This document shows, one piece after another, positions 25,828-35,061 of a DNA stretch of 64,000 bases (position 1 is the first letter of the stretch; every line of letters starts with the position of its first letter). Under the pieces are notes generated by a model. It worked only from the letters and a program-made list of their open reading frames with translations, was not told where the DNA came from and made no database searches. Where the stretch lies: NCBI RefSeq assembly GCF_001375555.1, contig NZ_CTDZ01000009.1:186001-250000 (forward strand), written 5' to 3'. Source of the stretch: Numidum massiliense (lineage in GTDB: Bacteria; Bacillota; Bacilli; Thermoactinomycetales; Novibacillaceae). Both the position numbers and the translations under genes were made by a program.

Positions 25828-27096
25828 ATGATTAAAGCTGCATTAATCGGTGCTGGATCGCGGGGGGCTAAACGTTTAGCATCGTACGCGTTGCGTAAGC
25901 CGCACGACATCCAGTTTGTAGCTGTAGCAGAGCCGAATGAGACGCGGCGGCGAGAATTTGCCGAACAGCACCGCATTCCAGAAGAGGGGCAGTTTACTTC
26001 TTGGGAAGAGATGTTGGCGCTACCTCGTTTATGTGAGGCAATCTTAATTTGTACGAATGACGACTTACATTTTCAGCCGACGATGCGCGCTTTGGACATC
26101 GGTTATCATATTTTGTTAGAAAAACCAATGGCTAACGATCCATTGGAGACGTTGTTGATGGCGGAAAAAGCAAAAGAAAAAGAACGTCTCTTATTAATTG
26201 CGCACGTCCTACGCTACTCACCGTTCTTTATCGCATTAAAGGAATTATTGGAAGATGAAGTGATCGGGAACATCGTGACGATTCAGTGGAACGAAAATGT
26301 CGTCTACTGGCACCAGGCGCACAGTTACGTACGCGGTAACTGGGGGAACCGTGCGCGTTCTAGTCCGATGATCCTCGCTAAATGTTGTCACGATACAGAC
26401 ATTTTGCAGTGGCTCGTCGGCGATGAATGTGAGGCGGTCTCATCTTTTGGTGGGCTCGCTTACTTCCATAGCGGCAATGCGCCGGAAGGAGCGGCAGAGA
26501 GGTGTATCGACGGCTGTGCCGTCGAGGCAACTTGTCAGTTCTCAGCGCTAAAATGGTATTACAACGAGATTGACGATTGGCCGCAAAACGTCGTCAGCGA
26601 CGAGCCGACACTGGAAGCAAGGTGGCAAGCGCTTGCGGAAGGCCCTTACGGTCGTTGCGTCTTTTATTGTGACAACGACGTCGTCGACCACCAAGTGATG
26701 AATTTACGTTTTAAAAACGGGGTCACAGTCGCCTTTACGATGGCCGGTTTCTCTACCGACGAGTCTGATACGCGTACGTTCAAAGTTATGGGTACAAAAG
26801 GAGAAATTCGCGGTCACATGGAGAAGAACATTATCGAGGTCCGTGACTTCACCGGCAAAATCTCACGTATTCATCCCGAGCAGATTGACGGCGATCACGG
26901 CGGGGGCGATTACAACTTAATGAAAGATTTTGTGAATATCATGCAAAGCGGAAACTTTACTGAGGCGAAGAGTTCGGGTGAAGAGTCGGCGCGTAGCCAC
27001 ATGATTGCTTTTGCCGCGGAACATTCCCGTTTGACGGGTGAAGTCGTGTCGTTAAACGCGTATATGAAAGCAGTGCGCGAAGGGATTTACTCGTAA
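25828..27096 (+). CDS. Gfo/Idh/MocA family oxidoreductase, cysteine-containing subgroup
   Basis: This 422-aa protein starts at ATG 25828 behind GGAGAGGGG. The Rossmann fold (ALIGAGSRGAKRLASYAL), LEKPMANDPLETLL and the active-site region SPMILAKCCHDTDILQWL are clear. A cysteine-bearing insert (ERCIDGCAVEATCQF) distinguishes the subgroup and may form a structural metal or disulfide site. It is the second dehydrogenase of the locus and follows the RpiR gene by 198 nt. The substrate is probably a sugar acid, cyclitol or aminosugar derivative. Confidence 0.87.
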   Translation: MIKAALIGAGSRGAKRLASYALRKPHDIQFVAVAEPNETRRREFAEQHRIPEEGQFTSWEEMLALPRLCEAILICTNDDLHFQPTMRALDIGYHILLEKPMANDPLETLLMAEKAKEKERLLLIAHVLRYSPFFIALKELLEDEVIGNIVTIQWNENVVYWHQAHSYVRGNWGNRARSSPMILAKCCHDTDILQWLVGDECEAVSSFGGLAYFHSGNAPEGAAERCIDGCAVEATCQFSALKWYYNEIDDWPQNVVSDEPTLEARWQALAEGPYGRCVFYCDNDVVDHQVMNLRFKNGVTVAFTMAGFSTDESDTRTFKVMGTKGEIRGHMEKNIIEVRDFTGKISRIHPEQIDGDHGGGDYNLMKDFVNIMQSGNFTEAKSSGEESARSHMIAFAAEHSRLTGEVVSLNAYMKAVREGIYS

Positions 27097-27157
27097 AATT
27101 GCGTTTCGGTACACCGTGTGAAGCTTTTCAGGCATGTAAATAAAAATTAACCATTAT

Positions 27158-27190
27158 AAAAAAGGGCGTTCCGTGGAACAGCCCTTTTTT
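27158..27190. terminator. Bidirectional terminator at the end of the carbohydrate cluster
   Basis: AAAAAAGGGC-GTTCC and GGAAC-AGCCCTTTTTT form a strong hairpin with an A-run in front and a T-run behind. It serves both the plus-strand oxidoreductase and the convergent DUF4855 gene. Confidence 0.8.
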
Positions 27191-27207
27191 AAGCTATTTT
27201 CAACTGT

Positions 27208-29679
27208 TTATGGTTTCTTTTTTACCTTGATTACTTTAATGAATGTTTTTTGTTTTCCGTTATAAGAGATCGTTACTTGTACGGTTGCTTTCCCGTTTTT
27301 GACACCTTTAATCACTTGTCGGTGCTGTTCGTTGTCCTCACCGACTAGCTCTATCGCTTTTCCCTTTTTAATCGACCATTCGTATGTTGCATCTTTCGCT
27401 GGAATGAGGTATCCATTTTCAAAAAAGCTCTGTACAGTCAACGTTGTTTCTTTGCCCAATTCAAGAATGGAATTACCACCCTTTAGTTTATTAAACTGCC
27501 AAGGGGATACTTCAAGTGTGACGGACTCCGCTTCTATTCCAGCAACTATGGCTCGGATCGATGCTTTTCCCGCTTTACGGGCAACAAGCTTGCCATCGTC
27601 CGTTACGTTAATCACTTCTGGGTCGGTGCTTTCAAATTGGACATCGGAAGCGACGGTTGGTTGACCTTGTTCGTTTTTAACCGCCCTATTAACGACAGTC
27701 GGTGTCCACTCGCTGCCCACGTCCATCGTTGGTACCTTTGAAGGAAGGGAGATGGCGTAGTCGGGAGCGAGCTTCATCTTTTCGTATTGACGTAACGTGA
27801 TATTATCAAAATAAAGGGTTGCCCGACTCGTGTTAAATTCATTCATTGTAAGCGACATGCGTATCATATTTTTCAGATTTGCACCTTCTGCGGACAATTC
27901 AGCGAGGGGGATCTCTACTTCATTCCATTGTTGAGGTTGTAGTTTTACTGTTTTTGACTTAGACGATCCCCAATCGTACGCATCGTACATAAACTCCAGC
28001 ACTAGTTTTTGTTCTTGATCGGTGTCGTTGTAAACAGTCATTGCTACCGTGTCGTAACTGCTCCAATCGGTGTTTGTGTAATTGACAAATTCGCGATCGG
28101 AATCTGCTAATCTATCAGAAGAAGAGTCGATAAACGCGCGAACAGGTCCCCACCCGCTTGGAAAATCTACTTTTAAGGACTGGCTTCCGGAGTGTACCTT
28201 CTCCGTACTAAATGATCTTGGAACAACAGTGTTGCCACCGACGTTAAACTCACCTTGAAAATCGCCAACGGTATATGTGTCGACAATTGTTTCGCCTTTA
28301 CCCGTGCCCAAGGCGACGTCTTTATAAATTGTTTCATTCATCGGGATGCTTAGTGAAATGGATTTGCTACCGAAGCTATCTTTGCTAACTGTAAAATTGT
28401 GTTCAATCGATAAAAGGCCATCTTTCCTAAACCTGCCGTTCTCATCAGTAGTTCCCAACACACCACTTTCATCGCTAACTGTTGCACCTGCGAGTGGTGT
28501 GCCATCAAAATCGATTGCACGTAAGTCAACACTTCCTGTCGGAGGTTCAAACTCCCCTTTGGCAAACTTGTAAATGTCGGTGTAAAACTGACGGCCGACT
28601 GGACTTTTATGGTGGTATAGCTCATAAATCGCATATACATCCTGGTAATAAGCAAGGATGGAATCTTTCATATAGCCGTATTTCACACCGCCAATTAAAT
28701 AGTTATATAACGCTTGACGATAGTGCGGCTCTTCAATGGCTCGAAGGTCAAATTCTATTTCAACGCCTTGACTGTTTTCTTTAGCTAATTTTGCTATTTC
28801 TTCAATCCGCTTGATTGTTGTGTTTTCCTGGAAGAAATGATTAGGTTGAATGAGTGAAAAATCAAATCCGTATTTATTTCCATTTGCCTTTTCACCCGCA
28901 CCAGACCAAGGGATCCAGCCTAACCGCATGCCTTTACTGTTTAAGTAATCCGCTGCGTATTTTACATTTTCCTTTTCCCCGGGAACAGCAGGGTCTAAAT
29001 CTTCCTGGAGCCAATAAAAACCAGCAAGTTTCAAATACTTATATCCCTGTTTGTAAAATTTGGCGGTCATCGTATCAATATACCACTTGACCAGTTCATT
29101 TCGCGTTTCTAAGCTCTCTAAATTAGCACTGATCCCATCGCCTTTAAAGTCGCCGAAGTCTTTACTTTGCGGGTCGGGAAAAGGGAGTGTTAAATACACA
29201 TTTACGGTCTTGTTCCGATCGCCAAGCGTCTTACTCACTTCTTTAACCGCTTGATTGAGTGCATCGAGCTGTTGGTTTTTGATGAACATGCGATCCATAG
29301 CCCATTGCCAATCTTTTAAAGTACCCGGTTTTGAATCTTTCACCCAATCATACCATCTGTGCAAACTTCCTTTATAAGGAGATTGCGTAGCTAACATTAA
29401 AAACGTATCAAAAAAGTAGTCTTCTGCCTTGCCTTCTTCATTTAAATAGCCAACGTAAGGCAGAAATTTATCCTTGTCGTAGTCCCCTACCTTTACGCCG
29501 TCATAGTTGTTAGGGTCGTAGTACCCCGTATAAATAAGGGCGATATTGGAAGCGTGGTTTGATTTAGGATCGTCTTTCGGAAGGTAAGCTGCAAAAGCTG
29601 ACTGGGCAAAGAGAGAGACACTTAACAACAGAGCAAGACATACAATTGATGCGGTCTTTAATTGAGATTTCATAAACAT
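27208..29679 (-). CDS. Secreted DUF4855 multidomain protein
   Basis: This protein is about 823 residues and is exported by a Sec signal peptide (VCLALLLSVSLFAQSAFAA). Residues 35-375 match the DUF4855 pattern (ALIYTGYYDPNNYDG, FFDTFLMLATQSPYKGSLHR, LKLAGFYWLQEDLDP, FDFSLIQPNHFFQ), which looks like a TIM-barrel glycoside-hydrolase-like module. A carboxypeptidase-regulatory/fibronectin-like domain (residues 385-450), a galactose-binding-like carbohydrate domain (460-620) and two bacterial Ig-like regions follow. It may act on or bind extracellular glycans that feed the sugar importer. ATG 29679 follows GAGGGG by 5 nt; ATG 29673 is also possible. Confidence 0.78.
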   Translation of the reverse strand: MFMKSQLKTASIVCLALLLSVSLFAQSAFAAYLPKDDPKSNHASNIALIYTGYYDPNNYDGVKVGDYDKDKFLPYVGYLNEEGKAEDYFFDTFLMLATQSPYKGSLHRWYDWVKDSKPGTLKDWQWAMDRMFIKNQQLDALNQAVKEVSKTLGDRNKTVNVYLTLPFPDPQSKDFGDFKGDGISANLESLETRNELVKWYIDTMTAKFYKQGYKYLKLAGFYWLQEDLDPAVPGEKENVKYAADYLNSKGMRLGWIPWSGAGEKANGNKYGFDFSLIQPNHFFQENTTIKRIEEIAKLAKENSQGVEIEFDLRAIEEPHYRQALYNYLIGGVKYGYMKDSILAYYQDVYAIYELYHHKSPVGRQFYTDIYKFAKGEFEPPTGSVDLRAIDFDGTPLAGATVSDESGVLGTTDENGRFRKDGLLSIEHNFTVSKDSFGSKSISLSIPMNETIYKDVALGTGKGETIVDTYTVGDFQGEFNVGGNTVVPRSFSTEKVHSGSQSLKVDFPSGWGPVRAFIDSSSDRLADSDREFVNYTNTDWSSYDTVAMTVYNDTDQEQKLVLEFMYDAYDWGSSKSKTVKLQPQQWNEVEIPLAELSAEGANLKNMIRMSLTMNEFNTSRATLYFDNITLRQYEKMKLAPDYAISLPSKVPTMDVGSEWTPTVVNRAVKNEQGQPTVASDVQFESTDPEVINVTDDGKLVARKAGKASIRAIVAGIEAESVTLEVSPWQFNKLKGGNSILELGKETTLTVQSFFENGYLIPAKDATYEWSIKKGKAIELVGEDNEQHRQVIKGVKNGKATVQVTISYNGKQKTFIKVIKVKKKP

Positions 29680-30026
29680 TAGCACCCCTCGTTTTTTTTA
29701 GACAGTGATTTGCAACGTAGGATAACGGTTTCATGAAGAAAAAAACGCTCTCAGTCAATTAACAGGATAAACCCTCCCCTCAATAGTATTATAGAGGATT
29801 TTATCTCCTAATAGCAAGATATCATGAATGATCGTGGAATGCAATCGCTTTAGAAATATAAAGGTGATATCTTTGGTGTATGTGTGGCTAAGAGGAAGTA
29901 AGAGTTCGGTGATTATGATAGTGCTCGCCGATAACGTTACATCAGCGGGGAATTTTTGTTGAAACGTTTTTCCGCATTGTACGTAAAACAACAAGAGGGC
30001 AAGCGTTTGGAAAGGAAGTGGATCAT
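29680..30026. other. Divergent intergenic region
   Basis: This 347-nt region separates the minus-strand DUF4855 gene from the plus-strand DUF2207 gene and must hold both promoters. TATTATAG near 29787 is a possible -10 on either strand. GAATGCAATCGCTTTAG at 29837-29853 weakly resembles a CcpA site. Nothing else is supportable. Confidence 0.35.
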
Positions 30027-31988
30027 ATGAAAAAAGGCCGCCCGTTACGATTCAATTTCGCCTTTTGTTTAACTCTGTTCATTTTCATTGTAGCTGGTTG
30101 TGAGGAGAACCGCTCCTATTCGATCGATCAGGTGCACATCGACGCTGAAATACTACCAGATGGCGACTTGTATGTCGAAGAATTGTACACGTACAATTTT
30201 AAAGGAATGTTCAATGGGACGACGCGGCAAATTAAGGACGAGGGGCACGACGGGCTCGAGTTTTTTGAAGCGTATGTGCCTCCGGGAAATAAAAAATTAG
30301 GTGGATTCTCGCTTGAGGAAGCAAAGCCGTTGCGAACAAAAAGGGAAGATGACACCTTTCGTATTTACACGCGGTCACAAGATGAGACAAAGCGGGTGTT
30401 TTACCGTTATCGCCTGAAACATGCGGTTCAGAAATACGAAGACGTCGCTGAACTGTATTGGGCTTTTTTTGACGACGACAATGAGACAGATTTGAAGCAC
30501 TTGACGATCGATGTGTCCTTGCCGCTGCAAATGCCAAAGGAATCCCTCATCGTGTTTCTGCACGACAAAACGGGTGGAGAAATTGCCAAGCAGACAGATT
30601 ACTTCGTCCGTTACACAAATAAACTGTTGCCTTCCGGAGAAACATCTGAGTTGCGCTTGTTATTTCCGCCGGATCTACTCCCGGAAGCGTCTCTAAAACA
30701 GGAAAAGATGAAAAGCAGCATCTTAGAAGAGGAAAATAAGTTACAACAACGTTACGCCATTCGGGAAGAAAAGTTAGCGGTTGGAGAAAAAATCGCGTTT
30801 GCCTTCGTCGTGTTGCTGCTTTTGGCGATCGTTTACTTCGCTTTTGTCGCGCTCAGCCGTTTGTTCAAGCGCCGGTCATACGTCGCGCGCGAGGAGTTAG
30901 AAAAACTCGATCCGCTGTTAGCTGTTTATATTTATCAAAAGGGGGAGCTCCACCATCTAGATATTGTGGCAGCGCTCTTCTCCTTATACCGACGCGGGGT
31001 GGTAGACATACAAAAAGTACCGAGTCGCCTAAGGCGTGGCGAAGGTGCAGAGATGCCGGCGGAGACGTTCCAATTCGTGTGGCTAGGCGACTCTAACGGG
31101 TTAAGTGAGTCGGATGCTTTCTTGTGCGATTGGCTCTTTAGCGGTACATACGGTGAAGAAGGTTGTTTTCTTCTAGAATCTCTCGTACCTCCGACGGAGT
31201 CAGACGATTTGTACGTGAGTGAGCTAGATGCATATGGGGAGCAAATGAGATATTTTGATGACAAATTTAAAAAGTGGCGCGATCTCGTGACGGAAGAGGA
31301 CGCATACACCGCGTATTACGGTGAGTACAAACCGCGAAAATACGTCGTACGCAGTTTGCTAGCGGTGCTATTTCCGCTACTTGTGTACTTGTACAACGCT
31401 GACGTCGCTTCCTTTGCATCGACGGTGTTTGCTAGTGTGGCGTTAGGAGCTTTAGTCGTCTATACGTGGTTTTATTATCATAAAATACTACCTGTCGGTG
31501 GATTTCTTGGCGGTTCTTTTATGTTTTGCGGTGGAGGACTAAGTATGTCCGACGCTTCAGGGGCTTATGCGATTGCGGTCTTACTGTCCATCGTTCTATG
31601 CCTGTTCGTGCCAGCTAAACGCAGTCGTAAAGATAAGGTGCCCTACTTCTCGGCGGTTAAAAAGTGGCGCCGCGAGCTCATGGAACCTGGCTATGCGGTA
31701 GGCGGTGATCCACGCCGCATCGATCGCCTGATGCAATATGCCCTCGCCTTAGGAGTCGGGAAACAGTTTGCGCACCACAACGGGGAACAGCTCGCATTAA
31801 GTGAAATGGTCGAGATGTTTCCGCTTATTGCCGAACCGTTAGCGACGGCGACGTCATTTAACGAAACGTATCGCTCTTGGGCCACGTGGTCCACTTCTTC
31901 TTCTTATTCTTCGAGCGGGAGTAGCTCATCCGGCGGTTCGAGCGGCGGAGGCGGAGCGGGGGGAGGCGGTGGTGCTGGCGCCTTTTAA
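30027..31988 (+). CDS. DUF2207 domain membrane lipoprotein
   Basis: This 653-aa protein starts at ATG 30027, 9 nt after AAAGGAAG. The N-terminal segment FAFCLTLFIFIVAGC has a lipobox-like end. The extracytoplasmic DUF2207 domain (SYSIDQVHIDAEILPDGDLY and onward) covers residues 30-230. A transmembrane helix near 250 (AFAFVVLLLLAIVYFAFVAL), a cytoplasmic wing and two more membrane segments around 450-520 follow. It ends in a Ser/Gly-rich tail (SSSGSSSSGGSSGGGGAGG), a hallmark of this family. The function is unknown. It stands alone between two terminators. Confidence 0.82.
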   Translation: MKKGRPLRFNFAFCLTLFIFIVAGCEENRSYSIDQVHIDAEILPDGDLYVEELYTYNFKGMFNGTTRQIKDEGHDGLEFFEAYVPPGNKKLGGFSLEEAKPLRTKREDDTFRIYTRSQDETKRVFYRYRLKHAVQKYEDVAELYWAFFDDDNETDLKHLTIDVSLPLQMPKESLIVFLHDKTGGEIAKQTDYFVRYTNKLLPSGETSELRLLFPPDLLPEASLKQEKMKSSILEEENKLQQRYAIREEKLAVGEKIAFAFVVLLLLAIVYFAFVALSRLFKRRSYVAREELEKLDPLLAVYIYQKGELHHLDIVAALFSLYRRGVVDIQKVPSRLRRGEGAEMPAETFQFVWLGDSNGLSESDAFLCDWLFSGTYGEEGCFLLESLVPPTESDDLYVSELDAYGEQMRYFDDKFKKWRDLVTEEDAYTAYYGEYKPRKYVVRSLLAVLFPLLVYLYNADVASFASTVFASVALGALVVYTWFYYHKILPVGGFLGGSFMFCGGGLSMSDASGAYAIAVLLSIVLCLFVPAKRSRKDKVPYFSAVKKWRRELMEPGYAVGGDPRRIDRLMQYALALGVGKQFAHHNGEQLALSEMVEMFPLIAEPLATATSFNETYRSWATWSTSSSYSSSGSSSSGGSSGGGGAGGGGGAGAF

Positions 31989-32027
31989 AGCCGCGCTTAA
32001 AGCGCCGGGTAGTGTGTGCGAGAAACT

Positions 32028-32080
32028 AAGGGCTAATCAGCAGGAGAGGGGGAGCCCCTCCGTGCCGGTTAGCCCTTTTT
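32028..32080. terminator. Bidirectional terminator between DUF2207 gene and adhE
   Basis: AAGGGCTAA (32028-32036) pairs with TTAGCCCTT (32069-32077), with an inner GAGGGG/CCCCTC stem and a T-run. It serves the convergent DUF2207 and adhE transcripts. Confidence 0.7.
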
Positions 32081-32167
32081 GTAGCAATATATTTTTTTCG
32101 TTGCTTTTTTGTCCAGCGTACCTTACCCCTGTGTCCAGCGTACCTTACCTCTACTATTTACAGGGGG

Positions 32168-34777
32168 CTAAACCCCTTTATACGCCTGGCGGTAAATGTC
32201 GGTCAGTTCGCTGACGAGCGGCATCTTCGGGTTCGCCGTCGTACACTGGTCTTCGAAGGCGCGGTCGGCTAATTCGTCGACTTGTCGCTCGAACACTTTC
32301 GCGTCGACGCCGCAGGCGGCAATACTGAGCGGAATGTCGACCGTTTTGGCCAGCTTGACAATCGCCTGTACGAGGCTCTCCACGCCTTCTTCCGTCGTCT
32401 TCGCGGGCAGACCGAGGGAACGGGCGATTTCGGCGTACCGCTTGTCGGCGACAAAATGCTCGTATTTCGGGAAGACGGACAGTTTCGTCGGCCGCTTAGC
32501 GTTGTAGCGAATGACGTGCGGCAGCAAAATCGTATTGGCGCGCCCGTGGGCAATGTGGAAGGCCGCACCGAGTTTGTGAGCCAAACTGTGGTTAATCCCT
32601 AAAAAGGCGTTAGCAAAAGCCATTCCGGCAATCGTCGAGGCGTTGTGCATTTTTTCTCGCGCGAGTTCGTCGCTGCCGTCGTTGTAGGCGCGCGGCAAAT
32701 ATTCAAACACGAGCTGGATCGCTTTGATCGCCAGGCCGTCGGTGTAGTCGTTCGCCATGTTCGAGACGTACGCTTCAATGGCGTGCGTGAGGACGTCCAT
32801 GCCGGTATCGGCCGTCACGTGTTTCGGCACGGTCATGACAAACTGCGGGTCGACGATGGCGACGTTCGGTGTCAATTCGTAGTCGGCGAGCGGGTATTTC
32901 ATGTCATTTTCTTTGTCGGTAATGACGGCGAATGACGTCACTTCCGAACCCGTACCAGACGTCGTCGGAATGGCGACGAATTGCGCCTTTTGCCCGAGGC
33001 GCGGGTACTTGTACACCCGTTTGCGAATGTCGAGAAACTTTTGTTTAAGGCTGAAAAACTTCGTTTCCGGATGCTCGTAAAACACCCACATCGCTTTTGC
33101 CGCATCCATCGGCGAGCCCCCGCCGAGGGCGATGATCACGTCGGGACGGAAGGCGTTCATCATTTCGACGCCGCGCATGACCGTTTCTACGGACGGATCC
33201 GGTTCGACGTCGGAAAAAATTTCACAGTGGACGTAGTCGAGTCGGCTGCGCAAATGGTGTAGTACCGTTTTAACGTACCCGAGTTCGACCATGCCCGGGT
33301 CGGTGACGATAAACGCCTTGCTGATGTCAGGCATTTTTTCCAAGTATTGCACAGCACCTTTTTCAAAGTACACTTTTGGCGGAACTTTAAACCACTGCAT
33401 ATTGACACGCCTCTTCGCCACTTTTTTCACGTTGAACAGATGGATGGTACCGACGTTCGTCGAGACGGAGTTGCCGCCGTACGTGCCACAGCCTAATGTT
33501 AAGGAAGGCATGTAGCCGTTGTATATGTCGCCGATCGCACCTTGGGAAGACGGCGCGTTGACGATGATGCGCCCGGCTTTCATCCGTTCGCCATAGGCGC
33601 GGATGACGTCGTTATTTCGCGAATGAATGACGGCTGAATGGCCTAGTCCGTTGTAGGCGATCATTTCTTCGGCGCGCTTGAAGCCCTCTTCCGCTTGTTT
33701 GACGCGGTAGCAAGCGAGTACCGGGCTTAGCTTTTCCCCTGAGAGCGGGTAGGACGGACCGACCCCTTCCAGTTCGGCGATTAAAATTTTCGTGTCTTCT
33801 GGTACGGTGACGTCGGACCGTTTCGCAATTTCGTACGCTGATTGTCCGACCACGTCCGGATTGACGCCTTTCTCGGTCATGACGTAAGCGGACACTTTGC
33901 GCTTCTCTTGCTCCGAGAGGAAGTGGCAACCTATCGCAGTGAGTTCCTGTTTTACCTGGTCGTAAATGGCGCTGTCGACGATGACGGCCTGTTCTGAGGC
34001 ACAAATCATGCCGTTGTCGAACGTCTTAGACAAGACGAGGTCGTTGACGGCCCGTTTAATGTCAGCAGACTGCTCGATGTAACACGGAACGTTGCCTGGT
34101 CCTACGCCGAGAGCCGGTTTTCCGCTACTGTAAGCTGCTTTCACCATGCCGCTGCCGCCAGTGGCCAAAATGAGGGCGATCCCCGGGTGGTTCATTAAGT
34201 AGCTCGTTGCTTCGACTGACGGTTTTTCAATCCACTGAATGCAGTTTTCCGGTGCGCCGGCTTTGACTGCCGCGTCGTGCACGATTTTTGCCGCGGCGAC
34301 GCTACACGATTGCGCGGAAGGGTGGAAGGCGAACACGATCGGGTTACGCGTTTTTATCGAAATTAGCGCTTTGAACATCGTCGTCGACGTCGGGTTTGTT
34401 ACCGGCGTAACGCCGGCGATGACGCCGACCGGTTCGGCGATTTCGATGATCCCTTCGTGGGCGTCGTCTTTAATGACCCCGACCGTTTTGTCGTACTTGA
34501 TGCCGTGGTAAATGTATTCCGTGGCGAAGATGTTTTTAATGATTTTGTCTTCGTAGACGCCTCTTTTCGTTTCTTCGACGGCGAGTTTCGCGAGTGACAT
34601 ATGTTTGTCTAAGCCGGCCAAAGCCATTTCTTGCACGATGTTGTCAACAGTTTCTTGATCGAGGGACATGAACTCGTTTTGTGCCTTTTTGGCTGCCGCA
34701 ACGAGCGAATCGATCATCTGTTTGGCATCGTCTGTGTGTACGGCTTTTACTTTCTCTTTTTTTTGCGTCGTTCCCAT
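32168..34777 (-). CDS. adhE: Bifunctional acetaldehyde-CoA/alcohol dehydrogenase
   Basis: This 869-aa fusion reduces acetyl-CoA to acetaldehyde and then ethanol, regenerating NAD+ during fermentation. Residues 1-440 are the CoA-acylating aldehyde dehydrogenase, with nucleophile Cys in FDNGMICASEQAV. Residues 460-869 are the iron-dependent alcohol dehydrogenase (IALGGGSPMDAAKAMW, TTSGTGSEVTSFAVIT, DVLTHAIEAYVS and the His cluster HSLAHKLGAAFHIAHG). Length is the usual 860-890. ATG 34777 follows AAAGGAGGCC. Three Rex-like palindromes upstream imply repression at high NAD+/NADH. Confidence 0.95.
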   Translation of the reverse strand: MGTTQKKEKVKAVHTDDAKQMIDSLVAAAKKAQNEFMSLDQETVDNIVQEMALAGLDKHMSLAKLAVEETKRGVYEDKIIKNIFATEYIYHGIKYDKTVGVIKDDAHEGIIEIAEPVGVIAGVTPVTNPTSTTMFKALISIKTRNPIVFAFHPSAQSCSVAAAKIVHDAAVKAGAPENCIQWIEKPSVEATSYLMNHPGIALILATGGSGMVKAAYSSGKPALGVGPGNVPCYIEQSADIKRAVNDLVLSKTFDNGMICASEQAVIVDSAIYDQVKQELTAIGCHFLSEQEKRKVSAYVMTEKGVNPDVVGQSAYEIAKRSDVTVPEDTKILIAELEGVGPSYPLSGEKLSPVLACYRVKQAEEGFKRAEEMIAYNGLGHSAVIHSRNNDVIRAYGERMKAGRIIVNAPSSQGAIGDIYNGYMPSLTLGCGTYGGNSVSTNVGTIHLFNVKKVAKRRVNMQWFKVPPKVYFEKGAVQYLEKMPDISKAFIVTDPGMVELGYVKTVLHHLRSRLDYVHCEIFSDVEPDPSVETVMRGVEMMNAFRPDVIIALGGGSPMDAAKAMWVFYEHPETKFFSLKQKFLDIRKRVYKYPRLGQKAQFVAIPTTSGTGSEVTSFAVITDKENDMKYPLADYELTPNVAIVDPQFVMTVPKHVTADTGMDVLTHAIEAYVSNMANDYTDGLAIKAIQLVFEYLPRAYNDGSDELAREKMHNASTIAGMAFANAFLGINHSLAHKLGAAFHIAHGRANTILLPHVIRYNAKRPTKLSVFPKYEHFVADKRYAEIARSLGLPAKTTEEGVESLVQAIVKLAKTVDIPLSIAACGVDAKVFERQVDELADRAFEDQCTTANPKMPLVSELTDIYRQAYKGV

Positions 34778-34802
34778 TATGAAACGGCCTCCTTTTAGAG
34801 AT

Positions 34803-34822
34803 TATGTGAAATAATTCACAAG
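34803..34822 (-). promoter_or_regulatory. Rex operator 1 upstream of adhE
   Basis: Read on the minus strand, CTTGTGAATTATTTCACATA matches the Rex consensus TTGTGAA-N4-TTCACAA nearly perfectly. It is centred about 35 bp before the adhE start. Confidence 0.8.
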
Positions 34823-34895
34823 ACCGCGTAAGGAAAAACGAACTGTGCATCCTTCAATCGGTCAATCGTCAATCGGTACACAGGTGCGACCATAC

Positions 34896-34913
34896 ATGTG
34901 AATAATTTCACAA
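34896..34913 (-). promoter_or_regulatory. Rex operator 2 upstream of adhE
   Basis: TTGTGAAATTATTCACAT (minus strand) has intact TTGTGAA and TTCACA half-sites with a 4-bp AT spacer. It lies 92 bp upstream of site 1, about nine helical turns. Confidence 0.8.
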
Positions 34914-34992
34914 GGGACGGTGTGTATAAACGATGATGATACTTATTACACTTTCATTTTACCAATTATTTAAGGGGGTGTGTGCGACAACT

Positions 34993-35009
34993 ATGTGAAT
35001 AAAACACAT
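34993..35009 (-). promoter_or_regulatory. Weaker Rex-like site 3 upstream of adhE
   Basis: ATGTGTTTTATTCACAT (minus strand) keeps the TGTG and CACA cores but has poorer half-sites. It lies about 97 bp beyond site 2, so the three sites are almost evenly spaced. Confidence 0.55.
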
Positions 35010-35061
35010 TTAAAATAAGTAGTAGTATGAAAACGTTTTTTCAATTTCCGACAGGTAAGGC

